Shown one piece after another: positions 19,751 to 28,528 of a DNA stretch of 64,000 nucleotides. Position numbers and translations under genes: made by a program. A model generated the notes under the pieces. That model had not been told where the DNA came from. It did not search any database and worked only from the letters and a program-made list of their open reading frames with translations. Each line of letters starts with the position of its first letter. Position 1 is the first letter of the stretch. This DNA comes from Actinobacillus vicugnae. Lineage in GTDB: Bacteria > Pseudomonadota > Gammaproteobacteria > Enterobacterales > Pasteurellaceae. The DNA is taken from assembly GCF_901687125.1 (NCBI RefSeq), contig NZ_CABFJY010000001.1, positions 24,087 to 88,086 of the forward strand, in the 5' to 3' direction.

Positions 19751-20632
19751 ATGGCATGGGTACAAATTCGTTTAAATAGTACGGATAAACAGGCAGAGCA
19801 AATTAGTGATTTTTTAGAAGAAATTGGTGCAGTATCGGTAACCTTTATGGACAGCCAAGATACGCCAATTTTTGAGCCATTACCTGGTGAAACTCGCTTA
19901 TGGGGGAATACCGATGTAGTGGGGTTATTTGATGCGGAAACCGATATGAATGCGGTAGTAGAAGCATTGCTGGCAAGCGGTCTAGTTTTGGCTGATTTTG
20001 CCCATAAAATCGAGCAAATTGAAGATAAAGATTGGGAACGTGAGTGGATGGATAATTTCCACCCAATGCAATTCGGTAAACGTTTATGGATTTGTCCAAG
20101 TTGGCGTGAAGTGCCAGATGAAAATGCGGTAAATGTGATGTTAGATCCAGGTTTAGCATTTGGTACGGGGACACACTCAACTACGGCGCTTTGTTTACAA
20201 TGGCTAGATAGCTTAGATCTTGAAGGTAAAACGGTGATCGATTTCGGTTGTGGTTCAGGAATTTTAGCGATTGCAGCACTTAAACTCGGGGCGAAACAAG
20301 CGATCGGGATTGATATTGATCCACAAGCAATTCTCGCTTCAACCAATAATGCGCAAGCAAATGGTGTAGCCGATCGTTTACAGTTATTTTTAGCGAAAGA
20401 TCAGCCACAAAATCTACAGGCTGATGTGGTGGTGGCGAATATTCTAGCTGGTCCACTTAAAGAGCTTGCACCAAATATTATTACCTTAGTTAAACCACAA
20501 GGCGATTTAGGATTATCAGGTATTTTAGCAACCCAAGCGGCTTCTGTTTGTGAGGCTTACGCAGGTGATTTCAAACTTGATCCTGTTGTGGAAAAAGAAG
20601 AATGGTGTCGTATTACTGGGGTGAAGCAATAA
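19751..20632 (+). CDS. prmA: Ribosomal protein L11 methyltransferase
   Basis: A 293-residue S-adenosylmethionine-dependent enzyme that trimethylates lysines and the N-terminus of ribosomal protein L11. The N-terminal L11-recognition domain (about 1-60, [11 protein letters not shown]) precedes the Rossmann methyltransferase domain with motif [14 protein letters not shown] near 160 and NILAGPL near 230. AAGGA lies before the ATG. Everything between its stop and fumC is accessory DNA, so prmA marks the left edge of the island. Confidence 0.97.
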   Translation: MAWVQIRLNSTDKQAEQISDFLEEIGAVSVTFMDSQDTPIFEPLPGETRLWGNTDVVGLFDAETDMNAVVEALLASGLVLADFAHKIEQIEDKDWEREWMDNFHPMQFGKRLWICPSWREVPDENAVNVMLDPGLAFGTGTHSTTALCLQWLDSLDLEGKTVIDFGCGSGILAIAALKLGAKQAIGIDIDPQAILASTNNAQANGVADRLQLFLAKDQPQNLQADVVVANILAGPLKELAPNIITLVKPQGDLGLSGILATQAASVCEAYAGDFKLDPVVEKEEWCRITGVKQ

Positions 20633-20659
20633 GCGGTCATTTTGGTCAGAACATTTGCG

Positions 20660-20681
20660 GTATTATGTAGAGCTTGCACAA
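20660..20681 (+). repeat. Left inverted repeat bracketing the prmA-fumC island
   Basis: GTATTATGTAG, two bases, then CTTGCACAA. The reverse complement of 25433-25454 is identical at 20 of 22 positions, and similarity continues into AACCCAAA. The same CGGTATTATGTAG string starts the MITE-like element at 62231. It may be the end of a mobile element or half of a split intergenic repeat. Confidence 0.65.
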
Positions 20682-20710
20682 AACCCAAATTCAGCCTTAA
20701 CCGCATAAAA

Positions 20711-20743
20711 AATACCTTTACTCGTTATACAGGTAAAGGTATT
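20711..20743 (+). terminator. Hairpin downstream of prmA
   Basis: AATACCTTTAC (20711-20721) pairs perfectly with GTAAAGGTATT (20733-20743), followed by TTACTTTATTTT. It is a plausible terminator for prmA, lying 79 bases after the stop and just inside the left inverted repeat. Confidence 0.75.
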
Positions 20744-20843
20744 TTACTTTATTTTAAGCACCAAAATGAATTAAGTACTAATATTAACTAAGTGCTTCTA
20801 ATTATTCTTTAGTTAGAGGTGTTACACTTTGTCTTTGTTTTTC

Positions 20844-21234
20844 TCAAATTTTATCTAATAGCATTTCTTCCATAATGCAAGGGTAAGCACTTTCTGTGGA
20901 AGTGATATAGCCTTGTTGAGTAAATTGTTGTCGTCCTTTGGACGGACAATTTAAATGTAGGTTATCTTCGGCAAAGCAGACGGTGGTGTTACCCAGCTCA
21001 TTTTCATTAAGCGACAAGCACTTGTTTATTGGTAATTTCATATGCCCCATAAATAATATGGTATTCAAAAGGACATGTTGTTCTCGCTTTACTGATTTTT
21101 CGTAAGGTATCATAAAGTAATGGATAACCATCGTCTGATATATTGGAATACATTGTGGCTAATTCTTTCATAAAGCACTTAAATTCTTCATAATTCATTA
21201 CGGCTAAATCCGTATTAATCTGTGAGGTTTCCAT
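20844..21234 (-). pseudogene. Possible frameshifted small gene in the accessory island
   Basis: On the minus strand one frame (21234 to 21007, 75 codons, METSQINTDLAVMNYEEF...) reads as protein-like sequence up to a stop near 21007. A second frame continues protein-like (CLSLNENELGN ... MEEMLLDKI) to 20844. The combined length would be about 130 residues if a single-base shift near 21020 were repaired. No convincing ribosome-binding site precedes the first ATG, and I recognise no family. It could be a decayed orphan, or two short coupled genes. Confidence that it encodes a working protein is low. Confidence 0.3.
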
Positions 21235-21734
21235 AAAAGAATAATGAATGTTAAGATACTCTGACTTAAATTGAGCTTGCTACTCTTACAAGTAGTAATT
21301 TACATTTTGCCAATTTACATTCAATATCAGGAACACTTTTGCAATTTATGATTATTATATGCAAGATCATTAATGTAGTGACTAAGAATGTGCGTCAGTT
21401 ATCTTAACAGCGAAATGCTAACTAGCCTAACTAACATGTAAGTCAACAGAAAACTCATAATGTAAAATGATTCAATCAAGCGAAAAGAATATCTGTTTCC
21501 AAACTTAATTTCTGCTAAGTTTATGTATCAGGGCTTGTGAAAATCTTCATTATTGATAGAGATTGCGCAATTAAAACTTGTACTATCCCATGCTAACGAT
21601 AAAGAAAGCCTGATGAATAAGTTACTTGAAAAGAAGAATAATGATGAGATTAATGCTTAAAAGAATTTTGCAAGTAGTTAATTTTAGAGGATAATTATCT
21701 TGATGGTAATTCTAGATGTGAAAGGAAATTTATA
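21235..21734. other. AT-rich intergenic stretch of the island with a possible coding remnant
   Basis: No intact gene is visible. From about 21539 to 21660 the plus strand has an open frame ending LMNKLLEKKNNDEINA and a stop, without a start codon and preceded by a stop. It looks like the C-terminal end of a lost gene. The last 75 bases presumably hold the promoter of the DUF262 gene, with GAAAGGAAATTTATA before its ATG. Confidence 0.35.
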
Positions 21735-22799
21735 ATGTCTTTTTTAACAGAAAATGCTAACAATTCATTATTAGAAGAATTAGAACAAGAAATCCGAGAT
21801 AAACAGCGAATGACCTCACACGACATTCGTGAATACCCTATTGGTGTCATTATTGATAAATATATAAACGGTTCAGAAGATAATAGTGCTGAGCTATTTG
21901 TTCCTGAATATCAGAGGGCTTTTCGTTGGAGTGTAAAGCAACAAAGGGAGTTTATTGAATCCATTTTACTCAATTTACCTATTCCCTATTTGTTTGTAGC
22001 AGATAATGAAGGTCGTTTAGAAATTGTAGATGGTAGCCAAAGAATTAGGACCTTAGTGGATTTTGTTCAGAATAAATTCTCTCTAGCTTCCTTAAAATAT
22101 ATTCCTAAAGCAAATGGTCTCTATTTTAAAGATTTCCCTAGAGTTAGACAGCTTCGTTTTTTACGCAAAACTCTCAGGATGATAGAGCTAACTGAGGCTG
22201 TTGATGAAGAGGCTCGTAGAGAAATCTTTGCTAGATTAAATTCTGGCGGTTCAAAATTAGAGCCAATGGAGATAAGACGAGGTACAAATGATGGTGAATT
22301 CTTGAAATTAATTAGAAAACTTGCCCAAAATGCAGAATTGCATACATTATGCCCTATAGGATCATCTAAAAAGAAAAAAGCAGAATATGATGAATTAGTA
22401 TTACGCTATTTCGCATATAGTGAAAATTATTTAAACTTCAAACATAGAGTTGATAGCTTTCTTGATGAATATGTTTCATACAAAGAAAATAACTTTAATA
22501 AAGATGAGCTAGAACATCAATTTATTACAATGTTATCTTTTGTGAAAAAACATTTTAAATATGGGTTTAAAAGAAATAAAACAACTCAAACAGTACCTAG
22601 ATTGAGATTTGAGGTAATTGCAGTTGGAACAACTTTGGCTTTAGCAAAAAATCCACAATTAGAACCATCATCAACAGAGGAATGGTTAGAGTCAGATGAG
22701 TTTTTAAATCATATTCGCTCAGATGGAAGTAATTCAAGACCTAAAGTAAAAGATAGAATAGAATTTGTAAGAGATCAATTACTTGGTAGTAAGCAATAA
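21735..22799 (+). CDS. DUF262-domain protein
   Basis: A 354-residue protein with an N-terminal DUF262 (GmrSD N-domain-like, ParB/sulfiredoxin-like fold) module. Signs are VPEYQRAFRW at 56-65, the DGSQR signature at 99-103 (family DGQQR), and FARLNSGGSKLEPMEIR at 165-181. DUF262 proteins occur in modification-dependent restriction (GmrSD, BrxU, SspE types), where this domain hydrolyses nucleotides and senses DNA state. The C-terminal half (about 200-354) is Lys-rich and I see no HNH motif, so nuclease activity may lie in the partner. The next gene starts one base after its stop, so the two are co-transcribed and probably work together. Codon use is AT-rich compared with neighbours, suggesting horizontal transfer. 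Confidence 0.82.
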   Translation: MSFLTENANNSLLEELEQEIRDKQRMTSHDIREYPIGVIIDKYINGSEDNSAELFVPEYQRAFRWSVKQQREFIESILLNLPIPYLFVADNEGRLEIVDGSQRIRTLVDFVQNKFSLASLKYIPKANGLYFKDFPRVRQLRFLRKTLRMIELTEAVDEEARREIFARLNSGGSKLEPMEIRRGTNDGEFLKLIRKLAQNAELHTLCPIGSSKKKKAEYDELVLRYFAYSENYLNFKHRVDSFLDEYVSYKENNFNKDELEHQFITMLSFVKKHFKYGFKRNKTTQTVPRLRFEVIAVGTTLALAKNPQLEPSSTEEWLESDEFLNHIRSDGSNSRPKVKDRIEFVRDQLLGSKQ

Positions 22800-22800
22800 A

Positions 22801-23628
22801 ATGAACTTTATTCCCGAAACAACAGCACTATTTTTAGATAAAAAGAAAGAGGTTGAAGATTTTATTTCTTTTTTGAAAAAATTAGCAAGTCGTGATACAA
22901 AAATCAAATACAAGGTAGAAACTAATAGATTTGAAGATTTATTTTTTGAACCACAATCAAATACCACTTTCCCTGATAATCAAATACTACCTATAACTAT
23001 TAAGGAAGATAACGTTTCTAATGAGCTAATGCATACTTTAAAATCTAGTGGTATATTATTATTGTATAGCCTGTCTGAAGCGATTGTGAGTACTTTGATG
23101 AGAGAAATCCACGAACATTTTAAAAATAAATTAGAATCCAACCAATTAAATGTTCGCAAAATAAATGAAAAATTGATGACAAGAATTATTGAACACCATA
23201 AAAGCTCAAATAAGATGGCTGGATATATTATTCAACACATCAATAGACCAAGAGTAAGATCTATCGAAAAAATTTTGTTCCAAGAATGGTTGGAATTTTA
23301 TAGAAAAAAAGTAGAAGATGAAGATAAGTCCCCTTGGTTTTCGGGGAATGTAGATAATAGAAGTATAAAGGAATTAGGAGAAATATACGGTTTCTATCAA
23401 ATTGCAGAATCAACTATATTTACAAGACAACAATGTAATACATTAGTTAGGGTAAAAAAAGGGAGAAATCAACTAGCTCATGGTAAAAAATCTTTTATTG
23501 ATTATGGCGCTGATTTAGCAGTTGATGACCTTGAAACTTTCTCCCTAGATATTTTTACGTATTTAGAAAATCTTATGCGACTTATTAATGACTATCTAGC
23601 AAATCAAAATTATATTAATTGCAGATGA
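22801..23628 (+). CDS. HEPN-domain protein, MAE_28990/MAE_18760-like
   Basis: A 275-residue protein whose C-terminal part carries GRNQLAHG, an Rx4H motif (Arg222, His227) typical of HEPN RNases. A helical segment LLLYSLSEAIVSTLMREIHEHF near 80-100 fits the MAE_28990/MAE_18760 HEPN-like group often annotated in defence loci. The start is the ATG at 22801, one base after the DUF262 stop; a TTG at 22783 is possible but lies inside the upstream gene. The 3' end overlaps the convergent methyltransferase gene by 19 bases. Predicted role: the effector nuclease of the island. Whether its target is RNA or DNA is unknown. Confidence 0.72.
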   Translation: MNFIPETTALFLDKKKEVEDFISFLKKLASRDTKIKYKVETNRFEDLFFEPQSNTTFPDNQILPITIKEDNVSNELMHTLKSSGILLLYSLSEAIVSTLMREIHEHFKNKLESNQLNVRKINEKLMTRIIEHHKSSNKMAGYIIQHINRPRVRSIEKILFQEWLEFYRKKVEDEDKSPWFSGNVDNRSIKELGEIYGFYQIAESTIFTRQQCNTLVRVKKGRNQLAHGKKSFIDYGADLAVDDLETFSLDIFTYLENLMRLINDYLANQNYINCR

Positions 23629-24638
23629 TTTTTCAAACTTAGCCCTATAATCTCTCCTAAGCGAACTGGTACGGCATTTCCGATCATTCTTCCTATATCT
23701 TTTGTTTGCATTTTCACATCTACTGGGTGAAATTGGTAATCATCGGGGAATGATTGGAAAATAGCAGCCTCACGTAGTGAAATCGCTCGATCTTGCTCAG
23801 GATGTCCAAAACGTCCATTACCGTATCCGTAACATTGCGTAGTCATTGTTGGACTTGGCTCATTCCAACACATTCGTCCATAGATACTTACATAAGTAGA
23901 GCCTGAATCTTTTCTATGACACGCTAAACGTAGCTCTTCTGGCCAATCTTTCCAAGAACCACCTTGTTTAGATGCTTGAATGCGCTTTAAATTTATCTCA
24001 TTAAGAGATACAGCTCGATGTAATGGGTCATCTTTATGTTGTTCTCCTGCTTTAATTTTTGGCAAGTGTCCGATCACATCTTTAATATTGACCCAGTTTT
24101 CTTTATGTGTTGGTTCAATTAATTCAATTGGACCTAGACGAGAAGCAAGCAAAACGTGACGGCGACGGCGTTGTGGCACACCATAATCCGCACAACTTAC
24201 TGTGTCAGCCCAAGTATGATACCCTAATTCTTCTAATTTTTTGACAAAGTCGTGATAGACTAGATGCTTAACCACGTCTGGCACATTTTCCATTGTCACT
24301 AATTCAGGTAAATTACCTTCAATTAAACGAGCAAAAGCATATAACAGCGGCCACTTTTTATCTAGTGAAGTATCTTTTCCTTGATTGTATTTAGAAAAAG
24401 GTTGACAGGGTGCACAACCTGCTAACAAGCGAATTGCATCATGAGAATAGCGCTGTGCAATCTCAACATTTTCAACCTGCGCAACATCTTTGTTCACAAA
24501 TTCAGAATTGTTATTAAATTCAAAAGCATAACGACACTGTTCTTCAATGTCGTATCCAGCTTTTACTTTAATTCCTGCTTTTTGTAATCCAGCAGTTAAA
24601 CCACCTGCTCCACAAAATAAATCTATTGCTTCAATCAT
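23610..24638 (-). CDS. DNA (cytosine-5-)-methyltransferase
   Basis: A complete 342-residue C5 methyltransferase. Motif I is DLFCGAGGLTAGL at 6-18 (SAM binding). Motif IV is GCAPCQPFS with the catalytic Cys78, motif VI ENVPD at 117-121, and motif VIII QRRRRHVLLAS at 156-166. The target-recognition region spans about 175-260, then motif IX is LREAAIFQSFPDDY and motif X IGNAVPVRLGEIIG. It methylates a specific cytosine in DNA, but the recognition sequence cannot be derived by eye. It converges on the DUF262/HEPN pair and overlaps its end. That suggests a modification partner (protecting host DNA or marking target DNA) for this unit. No classical restriction endonuclease gene is present. Confidence 0.93.
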   Translation of the reverse strand: MIEAIDLFCGAGGLTAGLQKAGIKVKAGYDIEEQCRYAFEFNNNSEFVNKDVAQVENVEIAQRYSHDAIRLLAGCAPCQPFSKYNQGKDTSLDKKWPLLYAFARLIEGNLPELVTMENVPDVVKHLVYHDFVKKLEELGYHTWADTVSCADYGVPQRRRRHVLLASRLGPIELIEPTHKENWVNIKDVIGHLPKIKAGEQHKDDPLHRAVSLNEINLKRIQASKQGGSWKDWPEELRLACHRKDSGSTYVSIYGRMCWNEPSPTMTTQCYGYGNGRFGHPEQDRAISLREAAIFQSFPDDYQFHPVDVKMQTKDIGRMIGNAVPVRLGEIIGLSLKNHLQLI

Positions 24639-24798
24639 ATAATAAACTCCTACTGATTAAACATTATAATCTTTTTTATTTTTAAAATCGAGTTTTATTA
24701 AAAATAAGACAATTACTCACTTGTTTTCAGATAAGAATTTAAAGGATACATCAAATGCTATCTGAAACGCACAGAGCTTTGTTTACAGCAAAACATTT

Positions 24799-25371
24799 AG
24801 GGGCTGTCCCAGATAACGACTAAAAATGCCATTTAGGTTAAGATACCCAAATGAGGAAAAGTCGTCTAAGTCAGCACAAACGATTTAAACTCATTGAGCT
24901 ATTCGTGGCAGGCGTAACAGCCCGAACAGGCGCTGAGTTAGTGAACGTAAACAAAGTCATAGCAGCTTACTATTTCCACCGCTTGCGTTTGCTTATTTAT
25001 CAACATAGCCTTCATCTCGAAATGTTTTAAGGCGAAATTGAAGCAGATGAGAGCTACTTTGGTGGTGTTCGCAAAGGTAAGCGTGAGCGTGGTGTAACAG
25101 GCAAAACAGCTGTATTCGGGCTATTAAAGTGGGACGGCAAGGTTTATACCATCGTGGTGCCGAATACACAATCTGCAACGCTTTTGCCGATAATTCGGGA
25201 AAAGTGAAGCCTGACAGCATTGTTTACACCGATTTCTACCGAAGTTATGATGTACTTGATGTGAGTGAATTTAACCATTTTCGCCTCAATCACAGTAATT
25301 TAAAATCTCAAATTTCTTTTTTAAAACAACTAGTTAAGGGCAGTTTAAGCTAGTTATCTAGGATAGCCCCT
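24799..25371 (+). mobile_element. Decayed IS1016-like element (IS1595 family)
   Basis: A 573-base element with terminal inverted repeats: AGGGGCTGTCCCAGATAAC at the left, and at the right the reverse complement reads AGGGGCTATCCTAGATAAC (17 of 19 identical). The interior encodes a transposase of the IS1016 group. Full-length relatives are about 700 bases, and the loss is explained by an internal deletion near the 3' end. No target duplication is evident at the borders. The copy cannot move by itself. Confidence 0.85.
24851..25353 (+). pseudogene. Inactive IS1016-like transposase
   Basis: The reading frame from the ATG at 24851 begins MRKSRLSQHKRFKLIELF, typical of IS1016-type transposases, and carries the DDE-region GEIEADESYFGG. 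It has three lesions. There is an in-frame TAA at 25028-25030 (between HLEMF and GEIEADE). A one-base loss in the A-run at 25200-25203 shifts the frame before VKPDSIVYTDFYRSYD. A deletion joins FNHFRLNHS directly to sequence near the C-terminus (LVKGSLS). The product is not functional. Confidence 0.85.
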
Positions 25372-25375
25372 AAAA

Positions 25376-25407
25376 ATCTCCATTGAAGGATAAATTTCAA
25401 TGGAGAT
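25376..25407. terminator. Strong hairpin right of the IS element
   Basis: ATCTCCATTGAA (25376-25387) pairs perfectly with TTCAATGGAGAT (25396-25407). T-rich sequence follows on both strands (CTTAATTTTT on plus, TTTTTAGGGG on minus). No intact gene now ends here, so it may belong to a gene lost when the IS inserted. Confidence 0.65.
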
Positions 25408-25432
25408 CTTAATTTTTATTGCGGTTTAGGTC

Positions 25433-25454
25433 TTGTGCAAGTGCTACATAATAC
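25433..25454 (-). repeat. Right inverted repeat bracketing the prmA-fumC island
   Basis: Reverse complement GTATTATGTAG-N2-CTTGCACAA, identical at 20 of 22 positions to 20660-20681. The two copies face each other 4.8 kb apart and enclose the DUF262/HEPN/methyltransferase genes and the IS remnant. Confidence 0.65.
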
Positions 25455-25500
25455 TGGATATTTGCAAAAGTGGCGGAAAATCCGACCGCTTGTAAGTAGC

Positions 25501-25530
25501 AAAAAGGGCTATCATTTGATAGCCCTTTTG
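25501..25530. terminator. Terminator of fumC
   Basis: AAAAGGGCTATC and GATAGCCCTTTT form a 12-bp perfect stem around a four-base loop. On the minus strand it follows the fumC stop by 15 bases and runs into TTTTT. Confidence 0.85.
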
Positions 25531-25545
25531 TATGTTGGTTGTCGC

Positions 25546-26940
25546 TTATTTTAAGCTACCCACCATATCTTCTGGACGCACCCATTCATCGAATTGTTCA
25601 GCGGTTACTAAGCCTAAGTTAATTGCTTCTTCTTTTAAGGTTGTCCCGTTTTTGTGAGCAGTTTTCGCAATTTTCGCCGCATTTTCGTAACCAATATGCG
25701 TATTTAATGCGGTGACTAACATTAATGATTGCTCAAGTTGCTGTTTAATACGTGGGAAGTTTGGTTCAATGCCTGTTGCACAGTGTTCATCGAATGACAC
25801 ACAAACATCACCTAAAAGCTGTGCAGATTGTAAGAAGTTTGCTGCCATTACAGGTTTGAATACGTTTAATTGGAAATGACCTTGCGTACCTGCAAATGAA
25901 ATTGTTGTGTCATTACCTAATACTTGCGCCGCTACCATCGTCATTGCTTCGCACTGGGTCGGATTTACTTTACCTGGCATGATTGATGAGCCTGGTTCGT
26001 TTTCTGGAATTAAGATTTCACCGATACCAGAACGAGGGCCTGAAGCTAGTAAGCGAATGTCGTTAGCAATTTTATAAAGCGACACAGCAATTTGTTTTAA
26101 TGCACCGTGAGTTTCTACGATAGCATCGTGGGTTGCAAGTGCTTCAAATTTATTTTGTGCAGTTACAAACGGTAAACCTGTAAATTTAGCAATATAGTCT
26201 GCCACCAATACATCATAGCCTTTCGGTGTATTTAAACCTGTCCCCACCGCTGTACCACCTAATGCGAGTTCAGATAAGTGTGGAAGGGTGTTTTCAAGCG
26301 CTTTAATACCAAATGCTAATTGCGCTGCGTAAGCAGAGAATTCTTGGCCTAATGTTAATGGCGTTGCATCCATTAAGTGCGTACGGCCGATTTTTACCAC
26401 ATCTTTAAATGCTTCAGCTTTTTCGGCGAAGGTTTTTTGTAAGCGTTTTACACAAGGTAAAGTATGTTCTACCACTTTTTTGTAAGCTGCAATATGCATT
26501 GCTGTTGGGTAGGTATCGTTTGAAGATTGTGATTTATTTACATCATCATTTGGGTGAATAACGGATTTTTCACCTAATGTACCGCCATTAATGACGTGCG
26601 CACGGTTAGCAATCACTTCATTGAGGTTCATATTTGATTGTGTGCCTGAACCCGTTTGCCAAATTACTAATGGAAACTCGCCATCAAGTTTATGCGCTAA
26701 AATTTCATCACAAGCGGTCGCAATTAAGTCACGTTTTGCAGCAGGAAGCACACCTAAATCTGTATTGGCAAACGCCGCTGCTTTTTTCAAGTAAGCAAAT
26801 GCTTCGATGATTTCAGCAGGCATTGAAGCTTCTGGACCAATTTTGAAGTTGTTACGAGAACGTTCGGTTTGTGCTGCCCAATAACGATTAGCAGGTACTT
26901 GAACTTCGCCCATTGTATCTTTTTCAATACGATATTCCAT
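25546..26940 (-). CDS. fumC: Class II fumarate hydratase
   Basis: A 464-residue iron-independent fumarase that interconverts fumarate and malate. The superfamily signature [11 protein letters not shown] is near 317-327, and the substrate-contacting GSGTQSNMN near 98-106 and THLMDATPL near 186-194 are intact. In anaerobic growth it supplies fumarate for FrdABCD, encoded 9 kb away. Monocistronic, with its own terminator. Confidence 0.97.
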   Translation of the reverse strand: MEYRIEKDTMGEVQVPANRYWAAQTERSRNNFKIGPEASMPAEIIEAFAYLKKAAAFANTDLGVLPAAKRDLIATACDEILAHKLDGEFPLVIWQTGSGTQSNMNLNEVIANRAHVINGGTLGEKSVIHPNDDVNKSQSSNDTYPTAMHIAAYKKVVEHTLPCVKRLQKTFAEKAEAFKDVVKIGRTHLMDATPLTLGQEFSAYAAQLAFGIKALENTLPHLSELALGGTAVGTGLNTPKGYDVLVADYIAKFTGLPFVTAQNKFEALATHDAIVETHGALKQIAVSLYKIANDIRLLASGPRSGIGEILIPENEPGSSIMPGKVNPTQCEAMTMVAAQVLGNDTTISFAGTQGHFQLNVFKPVMAANFLQSAQLLGDVCVSFDEHCATGIEPNFPRIKQQLEQSLMLVTALNTHIGYENAAKIAKTAHKNGTTLKEEAINLGLVTAEQFDEWVRPEDMVGSLK

Positions 26941-27110
26941 TTGTGTTCTCCTGTGGATAATATAAATGTTGAATTGGGGTATCTAATAATTTCTAGGTAG
27001 GATAGTAGCACTGGCAAACCAAGAAAGAAACCGACTAAAAACATTCCATTCCGCTTTTTTTATGATTTTGTGATATGGATCAGAATTTATCAGCTCAATT
27101 ACTTTTGTGC

Positions 27111-27145
27111 ATAAAAAAATAGCCATAGTGAATAACTATGGCTAT
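27111..27145 (-). terminator. Terminator of the selAB-rsmB-trkA operon
   Basis: On the minus strand ATAGCCATAG and CTATGGCTAT form a 10-bp perfect stem with a seven-base loop, followed by TTTTTTT. It lies just after the trkA stop. Confidence 0.88.
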
Positions 27146-27151
27146 CGTGAT

Positions 27152-28528
27152 TTATAAGAAAAAAGTGCTGAGTTGGAACAATTTTTCAATTTCGCTCACT
27201 TGTTTTTTGTCGTTTACAAAAACAATCACTCTATCATTTTCTTCAATTTGGGTGGATTTGTGCGCAATAATTACTTCTTCGTTACGCACAATTGCCCCGA
27301 CAATCGCCCCTTGTGGCAATTTTAGCTCGCGCACGCTTCGACCAACCACTTTAGAGGATTCAATATCTCCGTGTGCAATCGCTTCGATACATTCCGCTTG
27401 CCCTTGTTTGAGTGAGGCAACTTGTACAATATCGCCTTTGCGCACATGGCTAGAAAGGGCTGAAATGGTGGCTTGTTTTGGTGAAAGTGCAATATCAATC
27501 GTACCGCCCTGAATTAAGTGGAGGTAAGCCATTTTCTGCACTAACACAATCGCTTTTTTCGCACCTAAACGTTTTGCTAATAATGCCGACATAATATTTG
27601 CTTCATCATCGCTGGTAAGCGCTAAAAACAGATCAATATTTTCGATATGTTCTTCAAATAACAGCTCCTGATCGGAAGCATCACCGCACAACACGAGTGC
27701 TTTTTCTAATTTTTGGGCGAGTTTTTCCGCTTTGTGTGGATCTCGCTCAATCATTTTTACGCTACATTGTTCTTCAAGATCTTTCGCCAAACCAGTACCG
27801 ATACTGCCTCCGCCAACAATCATCACTCGTTTATGTGGCCGTTCTAAACGCTGTAGCTCACTCATCACTGCTTTAATATTGTGCGTGGCACAAATAAAGA
27901 ATACTTCGTCACCTGCTTCAATAATGGTCGATCCTTGCGGAATAATTGCGCGCTCTTGGCGGAAGATTGAGACGATACGAGTTTCAATATAGGGCAGGTG
28001 ATCACGTAGTGCTGAAATAGGATAGCCAACTAACGGACCGCCATAATAGGCTTTTACGCTCACTAAACTCACTAATTCATTTGCAAAATGCGCTACTTGT
28101 AATGCCCCTGGGTAATTAATCAAGCGCAAGATTTCTTTTTTAACCAAGACTTCTGGCGCAATAATATGATCGATAGGTAACGCACCATCGTTAAACAATT
28201 TTTCTTTCTCACGCACATAGTCTGAATTACGAATACGAGCAATTTTGGTCGGAATATGAAACAACGTATGCGCAATTTGGCAAGCGATCATATTGGTTTC
28301 ATCGCTTTCCGTTACTGCAACAATCAAATCTGCATCGCTTGCACCTGCATCACGCAATATTTGTGGTGAAGCGCTGTTACCTTTTAAAACTTGTAAATCG
28401 TGCTTATCTTGTAGCGTGTTTAAACGACCCTGATCATCGTCAATCAGGGTAATATCGTTATCTTCACTCACCAAATTTTCTGCGAGAGTAGAGCCGACTT
28501 GCCCAGCCCCTAAAATAATTATTTTCAT
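27152..28528 (-). CDS. trkA: Trk potassium uptake regulatory protein
   Basis: A 458-residue cytoplasmic NAD-binding regulator of the Trk potassium channel (TrkH/TrkG). It has two tandem RCK units, each with a Rossmann domain ([16 protein letters not shown] at 3-18 and [17 protein letters not shown] near 236) and a C-terminal TrkA_C ligand-binding domain. Its start overlaps the rsmB stop by four bases. The trkH channel gene is not in the window. Confidence 0.96.
   Translation of the reverse strand: MKIIILGAGQVGSTLAENLVSEDNDITLIDDDQGRLNTLQDKHDLQVLKGNSASPQILRDAGASDADLIVAVTESDETNMIACQIAHTLFHIPTKIARIRNSDYVREKEKLFNDGALPIDHIIAPEVLVKKEILRLINYPGALQVAHFANELVSLVSVKAYYGGPLVGYPISALRDHLPYIETRIVSIFRQERAIIPQGSTIIEAGDEVFFICATHNIKAVMSELQRLERPHKRVMIVGGGSIGTGLAKDLEEQCSVKMIERDPHKAEKLAQKLEKALVLCGDASDQELLFEEHIENIDLFLALTSDDEANIMSALLAKRLGAKKAIVLVQKMAYLHLIQGGTIDIALSPKQATISALSSHVRKGDIVQVASLKQGQAECIEAIAHGDIESSKVVGRSVRELKLPQGAIVGAIVRNEEVIIAHKSTQIEENDRVIVFVNDKKQVSEIEKLFQLSTFFL

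Noticed and set aside
22783..22800. TTG start for the HEPN gene
   Set aside because: Lies inside the DUF262 gene; the ATG at 22801 directly after the stop is the simpler coupled start, though not excluded.
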